In this document: piece after piece, positions 7,948-15,976 of the stretch
Position numbering within the stretch: the stretch's first letter is position 1
Layout of the letters: every line of letters starts with the position of its first letter
DNA from: JAVKLU01 sp031538895
Lineage (GTDB): Bacteria > Pseudomonadota > Gammaproteobacteria > Burkholderiales > Burkholderiaceae
Direction of reading: 5' to 3'
DNA length: 64,000 nucleotides
Assembly (NCBI GenBank): GCA_031538895.1
Contig: JAVKLU010000071.1
Location: forward strand, 1-64,000
Made by a program: the position numbers and the translations under genes
The notes under the pieces: model-generated
What the model was told of the DNA's origin: nothing
What the model saw: the letters and a program-made list of their open reading frames with translations, nothing else
The model's database searches: none

Positions 7948-8985
7948 TTAATGAGACAGGTAATCGTGCAAAGAATGGCGCAAAGCCAGCGCAATAGCGG
8001 TCGCTTCAGTCGCATCATTTAATGACAGCAGGGAGGCAATTTCACCGCGACAGGTCGCTATAAAAGCGCGGGCTTCGCGAAGAAAAGCGTCTTCAAAACG
8101 TTCGTAAAAATTCGCCAAAACCGCATGACGAACGCCGTTTTGATCTGACAATACCACGCGATCCTTACTGGCGTCGTGCCCGATCACGAGCTTGCCCTCA
8201 GTGCCGATAATTTCGGTACTGGTTTCGTGACCGTGCGCCATTGTTCGACTGGCGTACAGCAAGGCGTGAGCATGATTGTTAAAAATTACCGTGCCATAGG
8301 CATTGTCAACGTCTTGATATTGCGCCAAATCAGGATGACGCACATTGTGTCCACTGGCAAATACTTGTGCCATTTTGGGCGCTGCTGCGGGTGTTGATGT
8401 CGAATGAGTTAAAAACCAACGCGCCAAATCAATATCGTGCACGCTACAGTCTAAAAATATGCCCCCTGAAAATTGTGCGAAGGGTACAAAAAATCCACTC
8501 GGGTCGTATTGATCGGTGGTTTGTGAGCGCACTAAAAACGGCGTTCCAATATCTCCGCGCAATACCGATTGCATCGCATTTTGATAACTAAAATCAAAGC
8601 GTCGAACAAAACCTACCATGGCAACTTGTTGAGAATGCTGCGCTGCAACGCTTTCTACCGCTTGACATTCTTGAACCGTAAAGGCCAAAGGTTTTTCAAC
8701 CAAAACATGGTGGCCTGCTTGCAAAGCCTGTATGGTTTGTTGTGCATGTAAATATGAGGGCGTGGTAATCACGACGGCATCAATATCACGGGTCAAAAAA
8801 TCTTCAAACGAGCACGTGATTTGAGCGTCGTTTAATCTCAGAACGCGACGTGCATAGTCGGCTTCAGCATCACTGGCAACACATGCGACTGAAACCTGAG
8901 TTTCGGCCATGCGGTGGGCAAAATTTTCAGCATGTCGCTGTCCCATGCGCCCCAAACCGGCAATGCCAATGCGAAAGTTAGCCAT
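7948..8985 (-). CDS. Gfo/Idh/MocA-family dehydrogenase (second inositol dehydrogenase-like)
   Basis: A 345-aa NAD(P)-dependent oxidoreductase with an N-terminal Rossmann motif (GIAGLGRMGQRHAENF), the EKP motif (HVLVEKPLAF) and a C-terminal Gfo/Idh domain with DCSVHDIDLARWFL, which carries the family's Asp/His catalytic pair. It probably oxidises an inositol stereoisomer or methylated derivative to an inosose. The ATG at 8985 is 7 nt from the upstream dehydrogenase stop; the longer open frame reaching 9108 lies inside that gene. It is distinct in sequence from its neighbour, so not a recent duplicate. Confidence 0.9.
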   Translation of the reverse strand: MANFRIGIAGLGRMGQRHAENFAHRMAETQVSVACVASDAEADYARRVLRLNDAQITCSFEDFLTRDIDAVVITTPSYLHAQQTIQALQAGHHVLVEKPLAFTVQECQAVESVAAQHSQQVAMVGFVRRFDFSYQNAMQSVLRGDIGTPFLVRSQTTDQYDPSGFFVPFAQFSGGIFLDCSVHDIDLARWFLTHSTSTPAAAPKMAQVFASGHNVRHPDLAQYQDVDNAYGTVIFNNHAHALLYASRTMAHGHETSTEIIGTEGKLVIGHDASKDRVVLSDQNGVRHAVLANFYERFEDAFLREARAFIATCRGEIASLLSLNDATEATAIALALRHSLHDYLSH

Positions 8986-8992
8986 GATGTTT

Positions 8993-9976
8993 TTATAAAG
9001 TGACCGGTAAGCCGCTGGCGTAAGACTGTGCGGCGGCGTCAGACAGTTTTTGTGCCGCAACGCCATCTTCAATTGTCGTAACGATTTTTCCACCACCTTG
9101 CAAGGCACTGAAAAAACTCTCGAGTTCTAATCGATAAGCATCTTTATAGCGTTGCAAGAAAAAATTTTCTGGACCATCGTGACTAATGCCAGTGACGGTA
9201 GAGGCGACTACTTCACTGGGTTTGTGGTTATGGCACGCTAACATGCCTTTGCTGCCTAAAACTTCAAAGCGCTGGTCATAACCATACGCCGCACGGCGAC
9301 TGGTGTTGATTAAACACAATTTACCTGAACGAGTTTTGAGCGTAACGGCAGCACTGTCAATATCACCGGCTTCGGCAACAAGCGCTTCGGTTAAACACGA
9401 TCCCATCGCCATTATGCTCGTTGCTTCATCACCCAAAATCCAGCGGAACACATCAAAATCATGAATCAACATATCGCGAAAAATTCCACCTGAATTTTTA
9501 ATGTAATCCGAAGGCGGGGCACCTGGATCGCGGCTGGTGATGACTAACATTTCCGCGACGCCTATTTCTCCGGCGTCTAGACGTTTTTTAGCAGTATTAA
9601 AAGTGGGATCAAAACGGCGCTGAAATCCAATCATGCAGGCGACATTGGCGGCTTTAACGACTTGCGCACAGGCTTGGGCGCGAGCGACGCTTAAATCAAC
9701 AGGTTTTTCACAAAAAATATGTTTGCCCGCGCGAGCGCTTTGTTCGATCAATTCGCTGTGCAAGTTTGTTGGCGCGCAAATTAATACGGAATCAATACTC
9801 TTGTCAGCAAAAATTTCTGCCGGCGTTTTGACCGCGCAGGACAAAGTATTGGCTAATTTTTGTGCGGCATCCGGAATCGCATCATAAATTGCAACCAATT
9901 CAACACCCGCTAATTTAGCGGCGTTGCCCGCATGAATTGAACCAATACGTCCAGCGCCTAGTACTGCAGTTTTCAT
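8993..9976 (-). CDS. iolG: Inositol 2-dehydrogenase-like (IolG family)
   Basis: A 327-aa Gfo/Idh/MocA oxidoreductase beginning KTAVLGAGRIGSIHAGN, with CEKPVDLS (catalytic Lys region) and DMLIHDFDVFRWILG (Asp and His of the active site), the arrangement of myo-inositol 2-dehydrogenase. It makes 2-keto-myo-inositol, the substrate of IolE. An AAGGAG Shine-Dalgarno sits 6 nt before the ATG at 9976; the in-frame GTG at 9982 overlaps that ribosome site and is rejected. First enzyme gene after the rpiR-type regulator. Confidence 0.9.
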   Translation of the reverse strand: MKTAVLGAGRIGSIHAGNAAKLAGVELVAIYDAIPDAAQKLANTLSCAVKTPAEIFADKSIDSVLICAPTNLHSELIEQSARAGKHIFCEKPVDLSVARAQACAQVVKAANVACMIGFQRRFDPTFNTAKKRLDAGEIGVAEMLVITSRDPGAPPSDYIKNSGGIFRDMLIHDFDVFRWILGDEATSIMAMGSCLTEALVAEAGDIDSAAVTLKTRSGKLCLINTSRRAAYGYDQRFEVLGSKGMLACHNHKPSEVVASTVTGISHDGPENFFLQRYKDAYRLELESFFSALQGGGKIVTTIEDGVAAQKLSDAAAQSYASGLPVTL

Positions 9977-10065
9977 ACACACTCCTTAAATTTAAGTAAT
10001 CGATTTATCGTGAATTTCGAATATTTTTATTGCCTTATCTTCCTACCAAAATCCTGCTACATTAT

Positions 10066-10944
10066 TTAAGTCGATTGACTTTCAACCAGTTGGCTTTGAT
10101 ATGCCAGCGCCATGAACAGAGCTTGTGCCATGCTCATCGTATTGGTCAAGGAACGAAAACCAAACGAGGCACTTTCTTGGATCACTAAACTGACTTTGGA
10201 CAGTCGTGCCAAAGGACTTAGTGCTGAATCGGTCATGGCCAAAATATGCGCGCCATAATCTTGAGCGTCTTGCGCCATCGCCAGGGTTTCTGTGGCATAC
10301 GGCGCAAACGAAATCGCGATCAAAGCATCTTTTTTTTTCATGGAGTTCATTTGTTCTTTTTGCATAAAGCCAACACCGTTGAGCCAATGAATCGTTTTAT
10401 TGGTGTGGCGTAACAAATACGCCAAATAAGCACCTACAGCCAGAGAGCGGCGTGAAGATGCAATCCAAATCGTATCAGCGTCTTTCAAATATTTCACAAA
10501 ATTGATGAAATCACGATCGACAAATTGTGAGGCTAGGTTTGACAAGCCGTTTTGCGTATCAGCAATCACGGACAGTGCAATATCGCTGGGACTGAGATTT
10601 TTGCCTGCCGCACTGCCCCCCTGTTGCGCTTGTGTGATGAATTCATTAATTCGGTCGTTGTAGTTAATCGGCGCGGCTAAACGATCGGCGGCACCGTTAC
10701 GAAAAATCGCTTGCATGGCACTAAATCCGCTAAAACCAAATGTTTTGGCAAATCGAATAATGCTGGATGGTTGAACCTCGCACGCCAAGGCAATATCGCG
10801 CACACCTTCCAGAGCCAAATGATCACCCCGATTTGCTACGTAATCAGCGATTCGCTTTAGTTGGACGCTCAATTGATCGTATTGCATAGCAATCTGTTCA
10901 ATTAGGCGATTGACGTTATCGGGCGGGGAAATTAGTTTAATCAT
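10066..10944 (-). CDS. RpiR-family transcriptional regulator (inositol locus)
   Basis: A 292-aa protein with an N-terminal RpiR helix-turn-helix (about residues 10-85, including VQPSSIIRFAKTFGFSGFSAM) and a C-terminal SIS sugar-binding domain (about 135-270, ADTIWIASSRRSLAVGAYLAYLL with the following segment). It probably represses or activates the two divergent arms of the inositol locus in response to an inositol breakdown intermediate, as IolR proteins of this family do in rhizobia. Its own promoter region overlaps a palindrome at 10991-11008. Confidence 0.92.
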   Translation of the reverse strand: MIKLISPPDNVNRLIEQIAMQYDQLSVQLKRIADYVANRGDHLALEGVRDIALACEVQPSSIIRFAKTFGFSGFSAMQAIFRNGAADRLAAPINYNDRINEFITQAQQGGSAAGKNLSPSDIALSVIADTQNGLSNLASQFVDRDFINFVKYLKDADTIWIASSRRSLAVGAYLAYLLRHTNKTIHWLNGVGFMQKEQMNSMKKKDALIAISFAPYATETLAMAQDAQDYGAHILAMTDSALSPLARLSKVSLVIQESASFGFRSLTNTMSMAQALFMALAYQSQLVESQST

Positions 10945-10990
10945 ATAAAAAATCAGCTTGCTTCAATAGGAAGGAATTATAAAGTGAATT

Positions 10991-11008
10991 ATAGAATTTT
11001 TGTTCTAT
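10991..11008. promoter_or_regulatory. Candidate RpiR-type operator, ATAGAA-N6-TTCTAT
   Basis: A perfect 6-bp-arm palindrome with a 6-nt spacer. The core GAA-N6-TTC resembles the GGAA-N6-TTCC-type sites known for rhizobial RpiR/IolR regulators. On the minus strand it overlaps TATAAT-like boxes for rpiR; on the plus strand it sits just upstream of the -35 of the SDR/ABC operon. It would therefore control both arms. Confidence 0.5.
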
Positions 11009-11020
11009 TTAAAATAATTA

Positions 11021-11049
11021 TTGAAAAAAAATTCAAATTGCTTTATGAT
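11021..11049 (+). promoter_or_regulatory. Sigma70-type promoter for the rightward inositol operon
   Basis: TTGAAA (11021-11026), 17-nt spacer, TATGAT (11044-11049), each 5 of 6 to consensus. The transcript would have a leader of about 260 nt before the SDR start. That leader contains an 11-bp tandem duplication (CTTTATGAGCA twice, 11143-11164) and a 9-codon open frame at 11085-11114; nothing else is recognised in 10945-11319. Confidence 0.55.
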
Positions 11050-11142
11050 GCAAACATTCGAATACAAAAATAAAGAGACATGTAATGGCCGTGCTGCTTC
11101 AAATAGGGCTCTAAATTGTTTTGTTGATCGCGCTTGGGCCCG

Positions 11143-11164
11143 CTTTATGAGCACTTTATGAGCA
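11143..11164. repeat. 11-bp tandem duplication in operon leader
   Basis: CTTTATGAGCA occurs twice head to tail (11143-11153 and 11154-11164) in the untranslated leader between the rpiR and SDR genes. It is part of a window-wide pattern of short upstream duplications. Confidence 0.8.
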
Positions 11165-11319
11165 CGTTTTCGGTTCGATTACTTATTCTAGAACGCCCGT
11201 TGTATACGCTTGCTGCGTTTATATAGGGTTAGTAGATATATGTAGGAACAGAGTGCCTAAGCGAACTCAGCATGATTGAGTTCTTAAGAGACCAATTTTT
11301 TTATATTGATTAACTGCTT

Positions 11320-12126
11320 ATGACGGACGATTTTTTCTTACGCAATAAAAATACCCACGCGATTATTACAGGCGGCACCCAAGGACTGGGTTTAGCCGTG
11401 GCGAAACGTTTGGCGCGTGAAGGCTCTAATTCAATTGTGATTACGGGGCGTCGCCCTGAATTAGCTCCGGATGCTTGTGCTCAAGTGCGCGATCTGATGA
11501 GTGCATCTGATGCAAAATGTATTTACATTCAAGCCGACGTATCTAAAGTCGAAGATTGTTTTCGTTTGGTTGACAGTGCGATTGAGCAGTTGGCTGGCGT
11601 TAATTCCCTTGTCAATTCCGCGGCGATTACTGACCGTGGTTCTTTATTAGACAGTACGCCCGAAATGTGGCAAGTGCAATTTGATACCAATGTGCGCGGC
11701 CCGTTCTTCTTGATGCAGCGCCTCGTTGCCGATTGGTTAAAAAATCAAACTGCGGGAAGCATTGTCAATGTTTTGTCGCAGTCGGCGCATTGTGGGCAAG
11801 ATTTTTTAGTGCCTTATTCCTCGTCTAAAGCTGCGTTAGCAAATCTCACCAAAAACGTTGCTAATTCTTATATGCGTCAAAAAGTGCGCTGCAACGGAAT
11901 TATGTTGGGTTGGATGGATACCCCAGGTGAAGCCGTCGTACAAAAAAAATTTCATCACGTCAAAGACGATTGGTTGGCGCAAGCTGAAGCCAGTCGACCT
12001 ATGGGGCAATTAGTCAAACCCGATCAAGTCGCCAGCCTAATTGCCTATTTGGTCAGCCCGGAATCTGGTGTTATGACAGGCGCTTTGGTGGATTATGACC
12101 AAGCGGTGTTGGGTGCATCGAATTAA
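11320..12126 (+). CDS. Short-chain dehydrogenase/reductase (inositol locus)
   Basis: A 268-aa classical SDR with the cofactor loop TGGTQGLG (about 18-25), NSAA, and the catalytic YSSSK (Tyr and Lys about residues 167-171). It is the first gene of the rightward operon, before the sugar ABC importer. It probably oxidises an inositol isomer, or reduces an inosose, with NAD(P). A C-terminal MTGALVDYDQAVLGA replaces the usual glycine-rich ending. The substrate cannot be told from sequence. Confidence 0.88.
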   Translation: MTDDFFLRNKNTHAIITGGTQGLGLAVAKRLAREGSNSIVITGRRPELAPDACAQVRDLMSASDAKCIYIQADVSKVEDCFRLVDSAIEQLAGVNSLVNSAAITDRGSLLDSTPEMWQVQFDTNVRGPFFLMQRLVADWLKNQTAGSIVNVLSQSAHCGQDFLVPYSSSKAALANLTKNVANSYMRQKVRCNGIMLGWMDTPGEAVVQKKFHHVKDDWLAQAEASRPMGQLVKPDQVASLIAYLVSPESGVMTGALVDYDQAVLGASN

Positions 12127-12204
12127 CCGGTGTCAATATTGAGTGATTGATGGAGTCAAATTTTGAGGCGCAGATCAGATTATCGGTTTGTGTTTTGAAT
12201 CTAA

Positions 12205-12223
12205 ACAGTGTTTTATACACTGT
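12205..12223. promoter_or_regulatory. Dyad ACAGTGT-TTTAT-ACACTGT before the binding-protein gene
   Basis: A perfect 7-bp inverted repeat with a 5-nt loop, followed by GTTTTAA, in the 135-nt gap between the SDR and the periplasmic binding protein. It may be an operator or a weak terminator/processing hairpin. Confidence 0.45.
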
Positions 12224-12261
12224 GTTTTAACCAACCGCAGGGTAATTTTTAAGGAGATTTT

Positions 12262-13191
12262 ATGAAAAAATTGATATTAGTAGCGAGTATTGCAAGTGCT
12301 TTAATTGCTCCAACCGTACAGGCAGAAACCAAAATTGGTTTGGCGATGGCGCAATTGGATACTTTTTTAACGATTCTCAAAAACGGCACGGTTAGTAGCG
12401 CCACAAAACTCGGCGCGGCTATTCAGGTTGAGGATGCGCAAGCTGATGTAGCTAAACAATTAAGTCAAATTCAAAATTTGATTGCGCAAAAAGTAGATGC
12501 GATTATTGTTAATCCTGTTGATACTGATGCAACGCCAAAAATCACGAAATTGGTGACTGATGCTGGAATTCCATTGGTATATGTCAACCGTAAGCCAGTT
12601 GATTTTGATAAATTACCCGCTTCTGTTGCTTTTGTTGCTTCAGATGAAAAAGTATCTGGTACGGTGCAAGCGCAAGAAGTCTGTCGTGTACTAAAAGGCA
12701 AGGGTACTATTGTGTTGTTGATGGGCGAGTTATCCAATGAAGCTGCACGTACGCGCACTCAAGACGTTGAAGATGTGGTCAAAACAGCTGACTGCAAAGG
12801 AATCAAAATTGCAGACAAACGTGAAGGCAAATGGGACCGTACGCAAGCACAAGATATCACTACAAATTGGTTGTCGTCTGGCTTGAAATTTGATGCAGTG
12901 ATTGCTAATAATGATGAAATGGCTTTGGGTGCAATCAACGCGTTGAAAGCTTCAGGCAAGTGGGCTAAAAACTATATGGTGGCAGGTATTGATGCGACGC
13001 CGGATGCCCTAGCATCGATGAAAGCAGGCGATTTAAAAGTCACTGTTTTTCAAAATGCTGCTGGTCAAGGTAGCGGCGCTGTTGAAGCCGCGATGAAACT
13101 CATCAAAAAACAAAAGGTTGAACGTTTTGTCAACGTGCCTTTTGAATTAGTAACTCCCCAAAATCTGAGTAAATATTCAGGTAAAAATTAA
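12262..13191 (+). CDS. Periplasmic sugar/inositol-binding protein of an ABC importer
   Basis: A 309-aa RbsB-type (Peripla_BP_4) protein with a clear signal peptide (MKKLILVASIASALIAPTVQA, cleavage after residue 21). The mature part has the two-lobe pattern with IVNPVDTDATPKI and VIANNDEMALGAINAL, as in ribose/inositol-binding proteins. An AAGGAG Shine-Dalgarno precedes the ATG. With the ATPase and permease that follow, and the iol genes around it, it probably binds myo-inositol or a derivative. Confidence 0.92.
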   Translation: MKKLILVASIASALIAPTVQAETKIGLAMAQLDTFLTILKNGTVSSATKLGAAIQVEDAQADVAKQLSQIQNLIAQKVDAIIVNPVDTDATPKITKLVTDAGIPLVYVNRKPVDFDKLPASVAFVASDEKVSGTVQAQEVCRVLKGKGTIVLLMGELSNEAARTRTQDVEDVVKTADCKGIKIADKREGKWDRTQAQDITTNWLSSGLKFDAVIANNDEMALGAINALKASGKWAKNYMVAGIDATPDALASMKAGDLKVTVFQNAAGQGSGAVEAAMKLIKKQKVERFVNVPFELVTPQNLSKYSGKN

Positions 13192-13211
13192 ACTCAGATT
13201 TTAAATTTACT

Positions 13212-13250
13212 CGGCCAGTGTCGTACATCGACGCTGGTCGGGTGATTTTT
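13212..13250 (+). terminator. Attenuator-type hairpin after the binding-protein gene
   Basis: A 12-bp stem (13212-13223 with 13229-13240, two G-U pairs, loop TACAT) is followed shortly by TTTTT. It lies between the binding-protein and ATPase genes, where partial termination or 3' stabilisation commonly lets the binding protein be made in excess. Confidence 0.6.
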
Positions 13251-13344
13251 CATGCAGTTATTCATCGTGGGTTTGCTTTGCAATTGAGATTTTGAACTGT
13301 AAGGTTTAAAGTTTGGTTGTGATTTTGTCAAAAAGGATAGTGGC

Positions 13345-14889
13345 ATGAATCACTCGACAGAATATTCTTTACCCAAATTAGCTGATCAGAAATTTTTACT
13401 TGAAGTTAAAGAAATTTCTAAAGTTTTCCCTGGCGTTTTGGCGCTGGATAAAGTGTCTTTCTCACTAAAAGCAGGCAGCGTACACGCGTTAATGGGCGAA
13501 AACGGTGCTGGGAAATCAACTTTGATGAAAGTAATCGCTGGAATTTACGCTCCCGATCACGGTAGTTTATTTTTAAACGGGCAGGCGATTACCTTGCATT
13601 CACCGCTAGGAGCCTTGAAAAAAGGCATTGCCATGATTCACCAAGAATTAAATTTGATGCCACATATGACGGTGGCAGAAAACGTATGGATTACACGGGA
13701 ACCCACCAACAGGTTTGGTTTTATTGACCATCGTGCATTACGACAAAAAACCTTAGATTTATTTGCCGATCTTGATATTGAAATTGATCCAGATATCGAA
13801 ATTCAAAAATTAACCGTCGCCAATCGACAAATGGTCGAAATTGCCAAAGCGGTATCGTGGAATTCCGATATTTTGATCATGGATGAACCTACTTCTGCGC
13901 TGACCGAAAAAGAAGTTGAGCGTCTGTTTGCAATTGTGAATCGTTTGCGTGAGCAAGGTAAAGGCATTATTTACATTACCCACAAAATGAATGAGTTAGC
14001 GATGATTGCTGACGAGCTTTCGATTTTTCGTGATGGTAAGTATTTTGGAACTTACGACGCACGAAAAATATCTCGCGATGAAATTATTCATATGATGGTC
14101 GGTCGTGAAGTGGGTCAAATGTTTCCTAAAGTCGAAGTGCCGATTGGTGATGTCGTGCTGTCAGTGCGCAACCTGGAATTAGACGGCGTATTTAAAAACA
14201 TATCGTTTGATATCCACTCGGGTGAAATTTTAGGTTTGGCCGGTTTGGTTGGGGCAGGGCGCTCCAATGTCGCTGAAACTTTATTTGGCGTGACACCGCC
14301 TTCGCGTGGTGAAATTCGTATTCGTGGTCAAGTGCGACATATCGATTCACCTGCCCAGGCATTGGCCGCTGGGATGGCTTTTTTGACTGAAGATCGCAAA
14401 GAAACAGGGTGTTTTTTAACGCTCAATTTGCAAGACAACATGGACACAGCGGTATTGAACAATCAGTACACCGATTATGGTTTTGTGCGTCGTAAAAAAC
14501 TCAGCGAGGATTGCAACAAGATGGCCAAACGTTTACGCGTTAAGAGTCCATCCTTATTTGAGTTGATGCAAAACTTGTCTGGCGGCAATCAACAAAAAGT
14601 ATTGGTGGGGAGATGGTTGCTGACGGCGCCAGGAATTTTGCTATTAGATGAGCCAACGCGCGGTATCGATGTGGGCGCCAAAGCCGAAATTCATCGTTTG
14701 GTTGGCGAATTAGCAAAACAGGGCGTTGCGATTTTGATGATTTCATCGGAAATGCCTGAAGTTTTAGGAATGAGTGACCGTGTCATGGTGATGCATGAAG
14801 GGCGTGTAACAGGAATCTTGTCTAGAAAAGACGCAACGCAAGTCGCCGTGATGCAATTAGCCTCAGGCCAAGCCTTGACGGTGCATTGA
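13345..14889 (+). CDS. Sugar ABC importer ATPase (RbsA-type, two nucleotide-binding domains)
   Basis: A 514-aa protein with two ABC domains. The first has Walker A GENGAGKST (about 52-60), a TVANRQMVEIAKA signature region and Walker B LIMDEPTS. The second has a degenerate P-loop, GLVGAGRSN, then LSGGNQQKV and LLLDEPTRGIDVGAK. This asymmetric double ATPase is typical of ribose/galactose/inositol importers. It energises uptake through the permease encoded 35 nt downstream. Confidence 0.94.
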   Translation: MNHSTEYSLPKLADQKFLLEVKEISKVFPGVLALDKVSFSLKAGSVHALMGENGAGKSTLMKVIAGIYAPDHGSLFLNGQAITLHSPLGALKKGIAMIHQELNLMPHMTVAENVWITREPTNRFGFIDHRALRQKTLDLFADLDIEIDPDIEIQKLTVANRQMVEIAKAVSWNSDILIMDEPTSALTEKEVERLFAIVNRLREQGKGIIYITHKMNELAMIADELSIFRDGKYFGTYDARKISRDEIIHMMVGREVGQMFPKVEVPIGDVVLSVRNLELDGVFKNISFDIHSGEILGLAGLVGAGRSNVAETLFGVTPPSRGEIRIRGQVRHIDSPAQALAAGMAFLTEDRKETGCFLTLNLQDNMDTAVLNNQYTDYGFVRRKKLSEDCNKMAKRLRVKSPSLFELMQNLSGGNQQKVLVGRWLLTAPGILLLDEPTRGIDVGAKAEIHRLVGELAKQGVAILMISSEMPEVLGMSDRVMVMHEGRVTGILSRKDATQVAVMQLASGQALTVH

Positions 14890-14924
14890 TTTTTTTTTGT
14901 GAAATTGTCTAAGCGGAGAGCAAA

Positions 14925-15932
14925 ATGAATTCAAAATCAGTAACGGCAAGCCGTGCTGGGCGTTTCAAAGTGCCCGCCGAAGCCAGAATTTTGTTGATCT
15001 TAATCGGAATTGCTTTATTTTTTGAAGCACTGGGTTGGCACATCAACAACCAAAGTTTTATCTTGAATTGGGAGCGTTTACAGATCATTGTGTTGCAAGT
15101 GTCAGTAATCGGCATTATTGCGATAGGTGTCAATTTAGTAATTATTACCAGCGGGATTGATTTATCTTCAGGATCCGTAGTTGCCGCCGCGGCAGTGGTT
15201 GCCGCATCGCTCGCCCAGGTGTCAGGTTTTGCTCGCGCCGTATACCCATCACTGACCGATTTGCCGGCGATTTGGCCGATCTTGGCGGGGATAGTGGTTG
15301 GTTTGATGGTCGGTTTAATTAATGGCTCTTTAATTGCCTATACCGCAATACCGCCCTTCATCGCAACTTTAGGAACGATGGTTGCAGCGCGTGGTTTTGC
15401 AAAATGGTTTACTGGCGGAATGCCCGTCAGTATGTTGAGCGATGACTTTGCTTTTATTGGTTCAGGAGCTAATCCGGTGTATGTTTTTTTAGTCATCGCA
15501 CTGATTTTTCATATTGTGTTGCGCTACACCCGTTTTGGTAAATTTACTTATGCAATTGGCGCCAACCGTCAAGCGGCTTTGGTTTCAGGAATCAACGTTA
15601 AACGACATTTAATTTGGATTTATTGCATTGCTGGCTTGTTAAGCGGATTAGCCGGAGTGGTAACTTCAGCGCGCGCAATTTCAGGGCAATCTGGAATGGG
15701 AGTAATGTACGAATTGGATGCGATTGCGGCAGTGGTCATCGGCGGCACCTCTTTAGTGGGCGGCGTTGGACGAGTGACGGGGACTGTAATCGGTGTTTTG
15801 ATTTTGGGTGTGATGATGTCAGGCTTTACCTTTATTCGGATTGATGCCTATTACCAAGAAATGGTGAAGGGCGCGATTATTGTGATTGCAGTGGTCGCTG
15901 ATCAATATCGACAAAAAAAACGCGGCGCGTAA
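14925..15932 (+). CDS. Sugar ABC importer permease (RbsC-type)
   Basis: A 335-aa integral membrane protein of the BPD_transp_2 family with roughly 8-10 hydrophobic segments, GVNLVIITSGIDLSSGSVVA near the first third and AVVIGGTSLVGGVGRVTGT near the end, the usual RbsC landmarks. It forms the membrane channel for the importer encoded by the two upstream genes, presumably for inositol. A GGAGAG ribosome site precedes the ATG. Confidence 0.93.
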   Translation: MNSKSVTASRAGRFKVPAEARILLILIGIALFFEALGWHINNQSFILNWERLQIIVLQVSVIGIIAIGVNLVIITSGIDLSSGSVVAAAAVVAASLAQVSGFARAVYPSLTDLPAIWPILAGIVVGLMVGLINGSLIAYTAIPPFIATLGTMVAARGFAKWFTGGMPVSMLSDDFAFIGSGANPVYVFLVIALIFHIVLRYTRFGKFTYAIGANRQAALVSGINVKRHLIWIYCIAGLLSGLAGVVTSARAISGQSGMGVMYELDAIAAVVIGGTSLVGGVGRVTGTVIGVLILGVMMSGFTFIRIDAYYQEMVKGAIIVIAVVADQYRQKKRGA

Positions 15933-15976
15933 ATACATTGATGATTTATTTACGCGATTGACGGACTCGATTCATC

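Noticed and set aside
11085..11114. Nine-codon leader peptide candidate before the SDR gene
   Set aside because: Too short to distinguish from chance; no attenuator structure with a run of diagnostic codons was seen.
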